Positions 43,966-53,416 of a DNA stretch of 64,000 nucleotides are shown piece after piece. Made by a program: the position numbers and the translations under genes. The stretch lies in assembly GCF_013204795.1 (NCBI RefSeq), contig NZ_JABMKW010000016.1:124001-188000 (forward strand), in the 5' to 3' direction. The notes under the pieces are model-generated. The model did no database searches. It saw only the letters and a program-made list of their open reading frames with translations, and was not told the origin of the DNA. Source of the DNA: Pedobacter panaciterrae. GTDB lineage: Bacteria > Bacteroidota > Bacteroidia > Sphingobacteriales > Sphingobacteriaceae. How positions within the stretch are numbered: position 1 is the first letter of the stretch; each line of letters begins with the position of its first letter.

Positions 43966-46413
43966 ATGAAGAACTTATTTTGCAAATCGGCCAGGGTTGG
44001 ACTGGCACTCATGTTAACTTCCATCGGTGTTTGGGCTCAGGCCCCTTACCATGCATCATCTACAAAAATAAATGCATTAGTGCACACAAAATTAGATGTA
44101 AAGTTCGACTACTCAAAACGCCATCTAATTGGTAAAGAGTGGGTAACATTAAAGCCTTACGCCTACCCAACAGATTCGCTAACCCTAGATGCTCAGGGCA
44201 TGGATATCAGAACTATTGCATTAGTAAATGGGAAAAACCTGCAAACGTTAAAATACACTTACGATGAAGAGCAGCTAAAAATACAGCTGGGAAAGAAATT
44301 CTTACCAGGCGAAGCCTACACCATTTTTATTGATTATACAGCAAAACCTGATGAATTAAAAGTAAAGGGCAGCGCTGCCATAACAGATGCAAAAGGTCTT
44401 TATTTTATTAATCCAGACAGTGCGGTTAAAGGGAAGCCGGTACAGATCTGGACGCAGGGCGAAACAGAAGCGTCTTCTGCTTGGTTCCCCACTATAGATA
44501 AACCAAATCAAAAAACTACAGCCGAAATTAGCATTACTGTGCCGGCTAAATACGTAACCTTATCAAACGGAAAACTGGTAAGTCAGCTAAAAAATGCCAA
44601 TGGAACCCGTACAGATACCTGGAAAATGGATCTGCCACATTCTCCTTATCTATTTATGATGGCAGTTGGCGATTTCAAAATCTATCGTGATAAATGGAAC
44701 AGTAAAGAAGTAAACTATTATCTGGAACCTGCTTACGCGCCTTATGCCAAACAAATTTTTGGGCTTACCCCAGAAATGATAGACTTCTATTCTAAAACAC
44801 TTGGTGTTGACTATCCCTGGAATAAATATAGCCAGATTGTAGTTCGTGATTACGTAAGCGGTGCAATGGAAAATACCACTGCCACCTTACACGGTGCTTA
44901 CGTACAACGCACACCAAGAGAAATGCTTGATGAAAATTTCGGACAGGCAGAAAGCACTATCGCGCACGAATTGTTCCATCAATGGTTTGGCGATTATGTT
45001 ACGGCTGAAAGTTGGAGCAACTTAACTGTAAATGAATCTTTTGCCAACTATAGCGAATATTTATGGGCAGAACATAAGTATGGAAAAGATGCTGCCGATG
45101 CGCACAATTATGAAGACATGAGCCAGTATCTAGGTTCTAAAAAAGAAGCTTTAAAGAACCTGGTACGCTTTCATTATGCCGATAAAGAAGAGGTTTTTGA
45201 TGCGGTATCTTACCAAAAAGGCGGTCGCATTTTAAACATGATGCGCAACTATTTGGGCGATAAGGTTTTCTTTAAAGGCTTAAATATCTATCTGAAACAA
45301 AACGCTTTTAAAAATGGTGAAGCTCATCAATTACGCCTGGCCATGGAGGAAGCTAGTGGACAGGACATGAACTGGTTCTTTAACCAATGGTATTTTAATG
45401 CCGGTCATCCGAAAATAAGTATAGACTATGCATGGGATGAAAGCGCGAAAACTCAAAAAGTAACACTTAAACAAACTCAGGCGGGAGATCCTTTTACCTT
45501 ACCTATGGCCATAGATGTGTATACCGGGGCCAATAAAAAGCGTTATCAGGTAACATTTAAAGATGCAGTACAGACTTTTACATTTGCCAGTGCAACTAAG
45601 CCCGACCTTGTGAATGTTGATGCCGATAAAGTTTTATTAGCTGAAAAAGACGACCATAAATCCTTAGCCGAGTTTGCATTTCAATATGCACACGCTCCTT
45701 TATTTATGGACAGACTTGAAGCGATAGAAGCCGCTGGAAAAAACAAAAAAGATGCAGAAGGTGCAAAGGTTTTACTTTCGGCATTAAACGACAAGTATTA
45801 TACGTTAAGAATGCAGGCAATAGATTCAATTGCGGCAGATGATTCAGAACTTTTTAAAACAGCAATGCCTGCAATTCAAAAACTTGCCACTTCTGATCCG
45901 AATACCCTTGTACAGGCACAGGCAATTTCCATTATAGGAGGCAATAAAAATGCTGCTGATTTAGCATTGTTCAAAAAAGGGCTTGAAAGTAAATCGTATG
46001 CCGTTCAGGGATCATCATTAATGGCTCTTGCTTTACAACAACCTGAAGAAGCCCTAACTGTCGCTAGAGCGCTTGAGAAAGACAACAAAGCATCACTTAC
46101 ACAAGCAATTGCATTTGTTTATTCAAAATTTGGTTCAGAGAAAGAATTACCTTTCATTACCGAGAAATTTACAGCAATGTCTGCTCAGGAACAGATAGAG
46201 ATGATTCCTGCTTATGTAAACATATTAGGCAAGGTTAGCGACATTAATGAGCTAAAAAAGGGAGTTGATCTTGTTAAAGCCATCGGATTGAAATACAAAA
46301 GCTATGGCTACAATAAATATGTTACTAACTTCCTGCTGCAACTTAAAAAGCAAAAACAGGGAGACCAGGCTGCTTTGAGCTATACTGACAGCGCAATTGA
46401 TGAATTGAAATAA
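43966..46413 (+). CDS. M1-family metallopeptidase (aminopeptidase)
   Basis: An 815-residue exported enzyme whose N-terminus (RVGLALMLTSIGVWAQ) is a signal peptide. The aminopeptidase motif GAMENTTATLHGAYV is the M1 exopeptidase loop. The zinc site is His334-Glu335-x2-His338 in IAHELFHQWFGDY plus Glu357 in LTVNESFANYSEYLW. Residues ~560-815 form HEAT-like helical repeats typical of the C-terminal domain. It removes N-terminal residues from peptides in the periplasm. An OmpA-type gene follows 47 bases later. Confidence 0.95.
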   Translation: MKNLFCKSARVGLALMLTSIGVWAQAPYHASSTKINALVHTKLDVKFDYSKRHLIGKEWVTLKPYAYPTDSLTLDAQGMDIRTIALVNGKNLQTLKYTYDEEQLKIQLGKKFLPGEAYTIFIDYTAKPDELKVKGSAAITDAKGLYFINPDSAVKGKPVQIWTQGETEASSAWFPTIDKPNQKTTAEISITVPAKYVTLSNGKLVSQLKNANGTRTDTWKMDLPHSPYLFMMAVGDFKIYRDKWNSKEVNYYLEPAYAPYAKQIFGLTPEMIDFYSKTLGVDYPWNKYSQIVVRDYVSGAMENTTATLHGAYVQRTPREMLDENFGQAESTIAHELFHQWFGDYVTAESWSNLTVNESFANYSEYLWAEHKYGKDAADAHNYEDMSQYLGSKKEALKNLVRFHYADKEEVFDAVSYQKGGRILNMMRNYLGDKVFFKGLNIYLKQNAFKNGEAHQLRLAMEEASGQDMNWFFNQWYFNAGHPKISIDYAWDESAKTQKVTLKQTQAGDPFTLPMAIDVYTGANKKRYQVTFKDAVQTFTFASATKPDLVNVDADKVLLAEKDDHKSLAEFAFQYAHAPLFMDRLEAIEAAGKNKKDAEGAKVLLSALNDKYYTLRMQAIDSIAADDSELFKTAMPAIQKLATSDPNTLVQAQAISIIGGNKNAADLALFKKGLESKSYAVQGSSLMALALQQPEEALTVARALEKDNKASLTQAIAFVYSKFGSEKELPFITEKFTAMSAQEQIEMIPAYVNILGKVSDINELKKGVDLVKAIGLKYKSYGYNKYVTNFLLQLKKQKQGDQAALSYTDSAIDELK

Positions 46414-46460
46414 CAAACAGCAAATTGAATTAACACAAACTTTATATACAAACCACACAA

Positions 46461-46985
46461 ATGACAAAGAAAACCATCTTATTTTTGGCGCTTTTAGTTA
46501 GCGTAACACTCTCGTGTAAAACCGTTAAAAAAGTTATTCAAGCTCCTCCTTCTGCGGTAGAGAAACCAACGGGTGATACTGAGCTAGACAACATTAAGAA
46601 AGATCTTCCTGAAAGTCAGGTAGAGCGTACTGATGCCGGAATTAAATTCACATTTAGTTCAGAGATATTGTTCCCTACCAACTCTTCGTATTTAAATGAA
46701 GGTTCAAAAAAGAGTATTGCTGATGTTGCTAAAGTTTTAAAACATAAGGACGCCAACCGTCAAATTCTTATCGAAGGACATTCGGATAAAACTGGGACCG
46801 CAAAATACAATCAGTGGTTATCAGAAAAACGTGCAGTATCTGTTAAAACTTACCTGGTTAGTTTAGGTATTAACGGAGATAGAATTCAAACTTCAGGTTT
46901 AGGTGATACACAGCCTATTGCAGATAACAAAACTAAAGAAGGACGTTTAAAAAACAGAAGAGTTGAGGTTACCTTGTTGAAGTAA
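46461..46985 (+). CDS. OmpA-family lipoprotein
   Basis: A 174-residue protein with a lipoprotein signal (FLALLVSVTLSC, Cys19 acylated) and a C-terminal OmpA peptidoglycan-binding domain. FTFSSEILFPTNSSYLNEGSK, ILIEGHSDKTGTAKYNQWLSEKRA (with the diaminopimelate-contacting D and R) and GLGDTQPIADNKTKEGRLKNRRVEV are the family motifs. It anchors the outer membrane to peptidoglycan, in the manner of Pal. It follows the M1 peptidase by 47 bases and converges on the BtuF-like gene. Confidence 0.9.
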   Translation: MTKKTILFLALLVSVTLSCKTVKKVIQAPPSAVEKPTGDTELDNIKKDLPESQVERTDAGIKFTFSSEILFPTNSSYLNEGSKKSIADVAKVLKHKDANRQILIEGHSDKTGTAKYNQWLSEKRAVSVKTYLVSLGINGDRIQTSGLGDTQPIADNKTKEGRLKNRRVEVTLLK

Positions 46986-47026
46986 GAACAACTGTTAAAG
47001 ATAAATAATTCAACCCAGCCGGCCGG

Positions 47027-47824
47027 TTAATAAAGTTGCTTTTGAAGCTGAAACAGATACTGAACTGCTTTAACCAGTCGGCTACCATACCAGGAGAACA
47101 TTTCTCCATCAACCAGCATTACTTTAGCCTCAGGTACTACAGCCCTGATTTCTTCAAGGTGTGCTTCTTTGAAGGGATAGGGCTCTGAGGATAAAAATAT
47201 AAGATCGGGCTTTAATTTAGCCAGTTCATTTAGTTTAATTTCAGGATACCGCTTCTCTTTAATTACATTGCTAAGGCCATTTAATGCCAATATATTATCT
47301 ATAAAGGTATCTCTGCCAGCCAACATATATGGTTTTTTCCAGATCAGGTAAGCCACTTTTTTATTGATTCCGTTTTGAACGGCCAAGGTTTGAAGATCAT
47401 TAAAGCCTGCACTGATCAGGTGATTTAAATAGGAGGCCTCTGGTTGCCTGTCAACCAGTTCACCTATTTGGGCAATGCTCTTCTTTGCATCTTCCAGCGT
47501 ATAAATATCGCTCATCCAAACAGGATAATCCTCCATCAGTTCTTCGATCTGCGATTGCTCATTCTCTTCTTTATTACCGATGATGAGGTCGGGATTTAAA
47601 TCCCTTATTAGCTGGATATTTAGTTTCTTAGTCCCTCCTATTTTGGTACGCTCTGCAAACTTTTCAATGGGATGAATGCAAAATTTAGTAAGTCCGATGA
47701 TTTCCTGATCAAGCCCAAGCTCGAACAACAGTTCTGTCTGAGAAGGCACTAAAGAGACGATCCGCTTTGGCGGATAATTGATTAAAATTTCTCTGTTCAG
47801 CTGATCGGTAAAACTGCGTTGCAT
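47027..47824 (-). CDS. BtuF-like substrate-binding (helical-backbone) protein
   Basis: A 265-residue protein with the type III periplasmic-binding fold: RIVSLVPSQTELLFELGL at the start, LIRDLNPDLIIGNKEEN in the middle, and AVVPEAKVMLVDGEMFSWYGSRL near the end. This family binds cobalamin or iron chelates for ABC import. No signal peptide is visible (the start is MQRSFTDQLNREILINYPP), so the product may be cytosolic or the family member may have changed role. No permease or ATPase of a cobalamin importer is adjacent. Confidence 0.8.
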   Translation of the reverse strand: MQRSFTDQLNREILINYPPKRIVSLVPSQTELLFELGLDQEIIGLTKFCIHPIEKFAERTKIGGTKKLNIQLIRDLNPDLIIGNKEENEQSQIEELMEDYPVWMSDIYTLEDAKKSIAQIGELVDRQPEASYLNHLISAGFNDLQTLAVQNGINKKVAYLIWKKPYMLAGRDTFIDNILALNGLSNVIKEKRYPEIKLNELAKLKPDLIFLSSEPYPFKEAHLEEIRAVVPEAKVMLVDGEMFSWYGSRLVKAVQYLFQLQKQLY

Positions 47825-47892
47825 GATGCAAAGATAGTTGCATTATGCGTAATTTAAAGCAATCGTCGAGGACGAGACGGCGACAAAATGAC

Positions 47893-50271
47893 TTATTCAT
47901 ATTTCAATGCATCCACAGGATTTGACTTTGCAGCACGATAAGCCTGCCAACTCACAGTAAACAACGCAATCAAAATGCTCGATACTCCGGTAAGAATGAA
48001 TACGGCAGGGCCAATTGAAATGTGGTAATCAAACTGCATCAGCCAATTATTCATAATCAGATACCCAATTGGCATGGCCAACACCATAGCTATCATAACT
48101 GTTTTAACAAAGCTTACTGACAACAGGGTAATGATACCAGTAATGGTTGCGCCCAATACTTTACGTATGCCAATCTCTTTTGTGCGTTGCTCGGCACTAA
48201 AGGCCGACAGCCCAAATAAGCCAAGACAGGAAACAAATATAGAAAGGCCTGCAAAGAGGTTCGATATTATAGACAGCATTTGTTCATGTTCAAATTTCTC
48301 GGCAACCAGGCTATCAACAAATTTGATTTCTACAGGGAAATCAGGATTTAATTCTTTTGTGATCTTTGTGATCTGATCAATGCTTTCCCGTACATTCCTT
48401 GTAGTGTTTAACCGCATCGTGATTACATCACTGTTTTCAGCATTGAATACGATGGCCATTGGGTGCAGCGTTCTGGTAGGTTCATCCCACAGTACATCGG
48501 CAAATACGCCCACCACCGGTCTTTGTTTACCGTTGAAAAGAACTTGCTGACCAAGGGGTTCTTTAAACCCCATTTGTTTTACAGCAGTTTCACTGAGCAT
48601 CAGTGCCGACGAGTCTGAGGCACGGCCTTTACTAAAATCGCGTCCGGCAATTAATCTGATGTTATTCGTTTTCAGGAAATCATAAGTGGTCTGAATAAGG
48701 TCAAATGAAATTTTCTTATCTCCATCTCTCATGCCATGCCATTCAAGCCCGCTGGTATTTGAATTTTGAAAGGCGATGCTTCCTGATGACTGCGTTACCG
48801 CCGTTACTGCCCCTGAGTTGAGCAATCTGTCCTTGAACAAGTCAAATTTAGGATATAAGTTGCCTTCATGAGGCATTTCGATCAGTGCATTGCTATCATA
48901 TCCCAGAGGTCTGTTCTTTAAATATTGTAATTGCTGATAAAGGATGAGTGTTGCCACGATTAGAACAATTGCAAAGCCGAACTGGATGATAACGAGCACC
49001 TGCCTAAAGCTGAGACTAAAATTGCTTTTAAATGCTATGGTCTTCTTTAAAGCCTGAACCGGGTTAAATGAAGAAAGGAAAAATGCTGGGTAACTACCAG
49101 CAATCAGACCGGTAAACAGAATCAGGCCGGTCACTGCCAGCCAGTTTCCGGGATGGTCATAACTGATCTGCAGTTTGGTATTCAGCAGGCCATTGAATGC
49201 TGGCAGGAATAGTTCAACCAAGACTATTGATAGTACCACACTAACTATGGTTAGGATAAATGATTCGAGCAGGAACTGCATTATTAATGATGTGCGGCTG
49301 GCACCAATTGTTTTTCTGATACCCACTTCTTTAGCACGTTTTTGAGATCTGGCAGTAGAGAGGTTCATAAAATTGATGCAGGCTATTGCAAGAATACCCA
49401 AGGCAAGTATAATGAAAATGCGTACTTGTTCGATCTGGCCGCCATCGGCTATACCATTAGTAAAATGGCCATACAGATGGTATTTTTCGAGGGGATATAC
49501 AAAGGGGGCTGCTTCAAGAGTTTTTGTTCCGGTATTTCTGGCAATGGTGTTTTTTATTTTTTGGTTGAATGCATTAGGCTCGGTCCCATTCTTTAGTGTA
49601 AGCAACGTAAAGAAAGAATAATTGCCCCAGTTAGATTCGGCTGGCCATCCGTTCAGGTTCTCATAAAGTTTCCAGGATGTCAGACATTCAAATCCATAGG
49701 TAAAATTTGGCGGAAGATCCCTTATTACCGCAGTAACCTTCAGGTTGGCCTGGTTTTCAAATCGAACAGTCTTATTGAGTACATCCACAGTTCCGAATAA
49801 CCGTTTTGCAATGGTTTCTGTAAGCACAATGGAGTTCGGATCGTCAAAGGCTTTCTCCGGATTACCGCTTAGATAGTCAAACTTAAATATTCGCAACAGA
49901 TCAGGATCAGCATAGCGTCCTTCTACCTTAAAAGAATTCTGCCCATTAGCCACTAATCTTCTGCTGGCCCATAACACCCTGCTAATGTTTTCTATTTCTG
50001 GGCTTTCTTCTTTTAGCACCAATGGAAGCACATTGGAAACCTGTGGCGTGGTTCCGGTAATGCTCTTATCGGTACCGTAAAAATTAACCATCAGGTGATA
50101 AGTGTTTTCACTATTCCCAAATTGCTTATCATAACTCCACTGGTATTGCACATACAGCAACAACAATAGGCTTGCTGCAAGACCAATGGCGAGCCCGCTG
50201 ATATTGATCAGCGAAGCAGTCTTGTGCTTTAGTAAATTCCGAAAAGCAATTTTAAGATTTAGTTTAAACAT
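47893..50271 (-). CDS. FtsX/MacB-like ABC transporter permease (array member 1)
   Basis: A 792-residue permease. An N-terminal anchor helix (LINISGLAIGLAASLLLLLYV) is followed by a MacB-type periplasmic domain, three helices, a second periplasmic domain and three final helices. Two FtsX motifs are seen: KRAKEVGIRKTIGASRTSLI in the first half and QRTKEIGIRKVLGAT in the second. The end is NPVDALKYE. It lies 16 bases after the ABC ATPase on the same strand, its most probable partner. Its second half resembles members 3 and 7 more than members 4-6. MacB-like machines move substrates across the envelope by mechanotransmission; the substrate is unknown. Confidence 0.9.
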   Translation of the reverse strand: MFKLNLKIAFRNLLKHKTASLINISGLAIGLAASLLLLLYVQYQWSYDKQFGNSENTYHLMVNFYGTDKSITGTTPQVSNVLPLVLKEESPEIENISRVLWASRRLVANGQNSFKVEGRYADPDLLRIFKFDYLSGNPEKAFDDPNSIVLTETIAKRLFGTVDVLNKTVRFENQANLKVTAVIRDLPPNFTYGFECLTSWKLYENLNGWPAESNWGNYSFFTLLTLKNGTEPNAFNQKIKNTIARNTGTKTLEAAPFVYPLEKYHLYGHFTNGIADGGQIEQVRIFIILALGILAIACINFMNLSTARSQKRAKEVGIRKTIGASRTSLIMQFLLESFILTIVSVVLSIVLVELFLPAFNGLLNTKLQISYDHPGNWLAVTGLILFTGLIAGSYPAFFLSSFNPVQALKKTIAFKSNFSLSFRQVLVIIQFGFAIVLIVATLILYQQLQYLKNRPLGYDSNALIEMPHEGNLYPKFDLFKDRLLNSGAVTAVTQSSGSIAFQNSNTSGLEWHGMRDGDKKISFDLIQTTYDFLKTNNIRLIAGRDFSKGRASDSSALMLSETAVKQMGFKEPLGQQVLFNGKQRPVVGVFADVLWDEPTRTLHPMAIVFNAENSDVITMRLNTTRNVRESIDQITKITKELNPDFPVEIKFVDSLVAEKFEHEQMLSIISNLFAGLSIFVSCLGLFGLSAFSAEQRTKEIGIRKVLGATITGIITLLSVSFVKTVMIAMVLAMPIGYLIMNNWLMQFDYHISIGPAVFILTGVSSILIALFTVSWQAYRAAKSNPVDALKYE

Positions 50272-50287
50272 GTCCAGGCGCTATTCT

Positions 50288-50977
50288 TTAAACAGTTTGT
50301 TGAACCACAACGTCTTCCTTAATAACCCCATCCAATAAATGTAGAATACGACTTCCATACGCAGCATTAACTTCAGAATGGGTAACCTGAACAATGGTAA
50401 TTCCCTCCTCTTCATTTAGCTTTTTAAACAGATCCATAATCTGTAAAGCCTGAGTAGATTGCAGGTTCCCGGTAGGCTCATCAGCTAAAATTATAGATGG
50501 TTGTGCCACCAAAGCGCGCGCAATACCGACTAATTGCTGCTGGCCTCCCGATAATTGATTAGGGAAAAGATCACTCTTGGCCACCATATTAAATCTGTCC
50601 AGAATATCAGCTACCCGACTTTTACGCTCAGAGCCCGGAACTTTTTTATACAATAATGGCGCTTCAATATTTTCCGCTACCGTCATCTCATCAATAAGAT
50701 GATAAGCCTGAAATACAAAACCAATATGGTTACGGTATAGCTCTATACGCTTACGCTCGTTTAGTGAAACTACATCTTCGCCCATAAACTCATACTGTCC
50801 GTAGGTAGGTTCCTCCAGCATTCCCAATATATTAAGCAGCGTTGATTTTCCTGCGCCAGATGGTCCCATTATGGAAACAAATTCACCTTGTTTTATACTT
50901 GTAGTTACGTGACGAAGGATGTAACTTTTTACCCCTTTGTTAGCGTAATATTTCTCTATATTTTTTAATTCTATCAT
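50288..50977 (-). CDS. ABC transporter ATP-binding protein (MacB/LolD type)
   Basis: A 229-residue ATPase. The Walker A is [13 protein letters not shown] near residue 39, the Q-loop is [11 protein letters not shown], the signature is [16 protein letters not shown], the Walker B is [11 protein letters not shown], and the switch His is in [13 protein letters not shown] and ADEPTGNL are typical of the MacB/LolD/FtsE branch that works with FtsX-like permeases. It is the only ATPase gene among seven permeases in the visible array. It lies between members 1 and 2 (16 and 25 bases) and presumably powers several of them. Confidence 0.95.
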   Translation of the reverse strand: MIELKNIEKYYANKGVKSYILRHVTTSIKQGEFVSIMGPSGAGKSTLLNILGMLEEPTYGQYEFMGEDVVSLNERKRIELYRNHIGFVFQAYHLIDEMTVAENIEAPLLYKKVPGSERKSRVADILDRFNMVAKSDLFPNQLSGGQQQLVGIARALVAQPSIILADEPTGNLQSTQALQIMDLFKKLNEEEGITIVQVTHSEVNAAYGSRILHLLDGVIKEDVVVQQTV

Positions 50978-51002
50978 GAGATTATGTTTTTATGTTTTAA
51001 TT

Positions 51003-53396
51003 CTATTCGTATTTCAAGGCATCAATTGGGTTGGTACTGGCAGCTTTATAGGATCTAAGGCTTACAGTGATCAGGGTAATGACAATGGAAAGCAGCATGG
51101 CGATCATAAAGGGCCAAACACTGAGTGGTGCTCTGTATTCAAAACCTTGAAGCCACTTGGAAACAAATATATAAGAAACTGGCCAGGCGATGAGGTTGGC
51201 GATCAGCACCATCCAGAGGAATGAACTGTTCAGCATCCTGATGAGTTCTGCAGTGGATGCTCCAAGTACTTTTCGGATGGCTATTTCTTTGGTCCGCTGT
51301 GTAGCGATGAAGGAGATCAATCCAAACAGGCCTATGAAGGAGATGAAGATAACCACCCCTGCAAATACTTTAAAAAGTACGCTCATAACCCGCTCCGTCT
51401 CATAAAATGAGCTGATCTGATCGTCCATAAAGCTGGAGTTGTACACATAATCAGGAAATGTCCCGTTCCAATCGCTTTCAATGGCTTTCATGGCCTGAAG
51501 AAGCTGGCCTGGTTCCATTTTCACGGCCATAAGATTGTAGACTCCCTTGTAGGAGAACAATGCTGTAGGCTCTATTTTATCATGCAGAGAAAAATTGTTA
51601 AAATCTTTAACCACACCAACAACCGGCATCTTACGGCCTTGAGTTTCTATAAATTTCCCAAGGATTTCATTGGGGTTGCTGATGTTGAGTTTTTTTAGCA
51701 GGGTTTCATTGACAATGGTTTCTTTAAGGGTGTCTGTTTTAGACAGGGTTCTCCCTGCGATCAGTTTCAATGAAAAGGTGTTGATGTAGTCACGGTCTGT
51801 TGATTTCACGCTCAGCTGGAAGTTTTCATCTTTGGTACTGTTGTATTTAAAGCTGGAGGTGTTGTTGTTGTTGGATGAAGGGGCTGCATTGCTAAAACTG
51901 ACTGCTTTCACGCCATTGATATGAAGTATTTTCTCCTTTAAGGTGTTGAATTTTAGTTGGCTCAGACTATCGGATGGTACATCCACCAGGGCAATGGCGT
52001 TGGTGTCAAATCCTAAAGATTTGGCCCTCATGTAACTCATTTGATTGATCACTACCAGAGTGCCTACGATCAGTACGGATGTGATGGCAAATTGAATAAC
52101 CACGAGCGCCCTTCTGAGTCCGATTGCTCCTGCGTTTGCGGCGCTGATCTTATTTTTTATCGCCAGCGCAGGACTGAAACCTGACACGATCATTGCGGGA
52201 TAAAAGCCAGCCAGGAAACTCACTACCAAAACCAACAGTGTCATGAAGACGAATATTACGGGATGCCCAAAGAGGCTAAAAGAAATATCCCCACTGAACA
52301 GGTTTCTCATTCCCGGAAGGGCTAATTCTGTAAGCACACTTGCAATAAGCAATGCAATGACGGTGATCAGTGCAGTTTCGCTTAAAAACTGCCACACCAA
52401 TTGTTTCCGCCTGCTTCCCATTACCTTGCGGATACCAACTTCCTTAGATCTGCTTACGGCTTGGGCGGTGGCCAGGTTAATAAAATTGATACAGGCAGTG
52501 AGCAATAAAAATGAACCAATAACGATCAAACCGATGATCTGACCCTCTGGCATGACTTTATTATTAAAGTTGCTGAATTTTTCGTTATAGTGGATATCAC
52601 TTAAGGGCTGAAAATAGTGGTGCTCCTTGCCTACGCTTCCTTTTTCATAGTATTTATCGATAAGTTTCAATACAGGAGCTTTAAGCGCTGATGCGTCGGC
52701 ACCTTTTTTTAACAGTACATAGCATTCGGAACTGGAGCTTACAGATTGCCAGCTATTCAGGCTTTCGTCTTTGTAGGTCAGGTAGGAAATGACTACATTG
52801 AAAGGGAAACTGCTGTTATCCGGAAAATCTTCAAAAACGCCGGTGACTTTGAGGTCTAACCTGTTTGAGAACCTGATGTTCTTGCCAACGGCATCCTGCC
52901 ATTTTCCAAAATATTTATCAGCCGTTTTTTTTGACAGGGTAACGGTGTTCGGGACTGACAGCGCCTTGCGTGGCTCTCCTTCAAGCCACTTGATCTTAAT
53001 GATATCGAAGAACTGGGGTTCAATATAATAAACGTTTGATGCTTCTTTGACTTCAGGTCTGGTGGTGGTGGCCGCCACCTTGATGATCCCTCCTGATTCC
53101 TGAACAGCAGCAACCTGCTCTGCCTGAGGAAAGTCGTTACGCACTGCCGCTGCGAGTGGTCGCGGCACTCCTTTACTATAAAATTCATTTTCGCCCGGAT
53201 AGGTCCAGGAGGATACGACCCGGTAGATCCGGTCGTTATTTTCATATCCCTTGTCAAAGCTCAGCTGGTATCTTAAAAAGATAAAAATAAGCAGACATGC
53301 GGCCAGTCCGATAGATAACCCTGCGATATTTATGAAGGTGTATCCTTTATATTTCCAAAGGTTTCGTAAGGCGATTTTTAAGTTCAGTTTAAACAT
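51003..53396 (-). CDS. FtsX/MacB-like ABC transporter permease (array member 2)
   Basis: A 797-residue permease of the same two-domain layout (anchor FINIAGLSIGLAACLLIFIFL; first FtsX motif SRSKEVGIRKVMGSRRKQL; second QRTKEIAIRKVLGASTAELI; terminal NPIDALKYE). It differs from the other members in many positions. By eye it is richer in G and C than its neighbours (for example the stretch around 53040-53180), so it may have arrived by transfer or recombination. It lies 25 bases upstream of the ATPase gene and 20 bases downstream of member 3. Confidence 0.9.
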   Translation of the reverse strand: MFKLNLKIALRNLWKYKGYTFINIAGLSIGLAACLLIFIFLRYQLSFDKGYENNDRIYRVVSSWTYPGENEFYSKGVPRPLAAAVRNDFPQAEQVAAVQESGGIIKVAATTTRPEVKEASNVYYIEPQFFDIIKIKWLEGEPRKALSVPNTVTLSKKTADKYFGKWQDAVGKNIRFSNRLDLKVTGVFEDFPDNSSFPFNVVISYLTYKDESLNSWQSVSSSSECYVLLKKGADASALKAPVLKLIDKYYEKGSVGKEHHYFQPLSDIHYNEKFSNFNNKVMPEGQIIGLIVIGSFLLLTACINFINLATAQAVSRSKEVGIRKVMGSRRKQLVWQFLSETALITVIALLIASVLTELALPGMRNLFSGDISFSLFGHPVIFVFMTLLVLVVSFLAGFYPAMIVSGFSPALAIKNKISAANAGAIGLRRALVVIQFAITSVLIVGTLVVINQMSYMRAKSLGFDTNAIALVDVPSDSLSQLKFNTLKEKILHINGVKAVSFSNAAPSSNNNNTSSFKYNSTKDENFQLSVKSTDRDYINTFSLKLIAGRTLSKTDTLKETIVNETLLKKLNISNPNEILGKFIETQGRKMPVVGVVKDFNNFSLHDKIEPTALFSYKGVYNLMAVKMEPGQLLQAMKAIESDWNGTFPDYVYNSSFMDDQISSFYETERVMSVLFKVFAGVVIFISFIGLFGLISFIATQRTKEIAIRKVLGASTAELIRMLNSSFLWMVLIANLIAWPVSYIFVSKWLQGFEYRAPLSVWPFMIAMLLSIVITLITVSLRSYKAASTNPIDALKYE

Positions 53397-53416
53397 CTCA
53401 ATTCTTATTAATCTGG

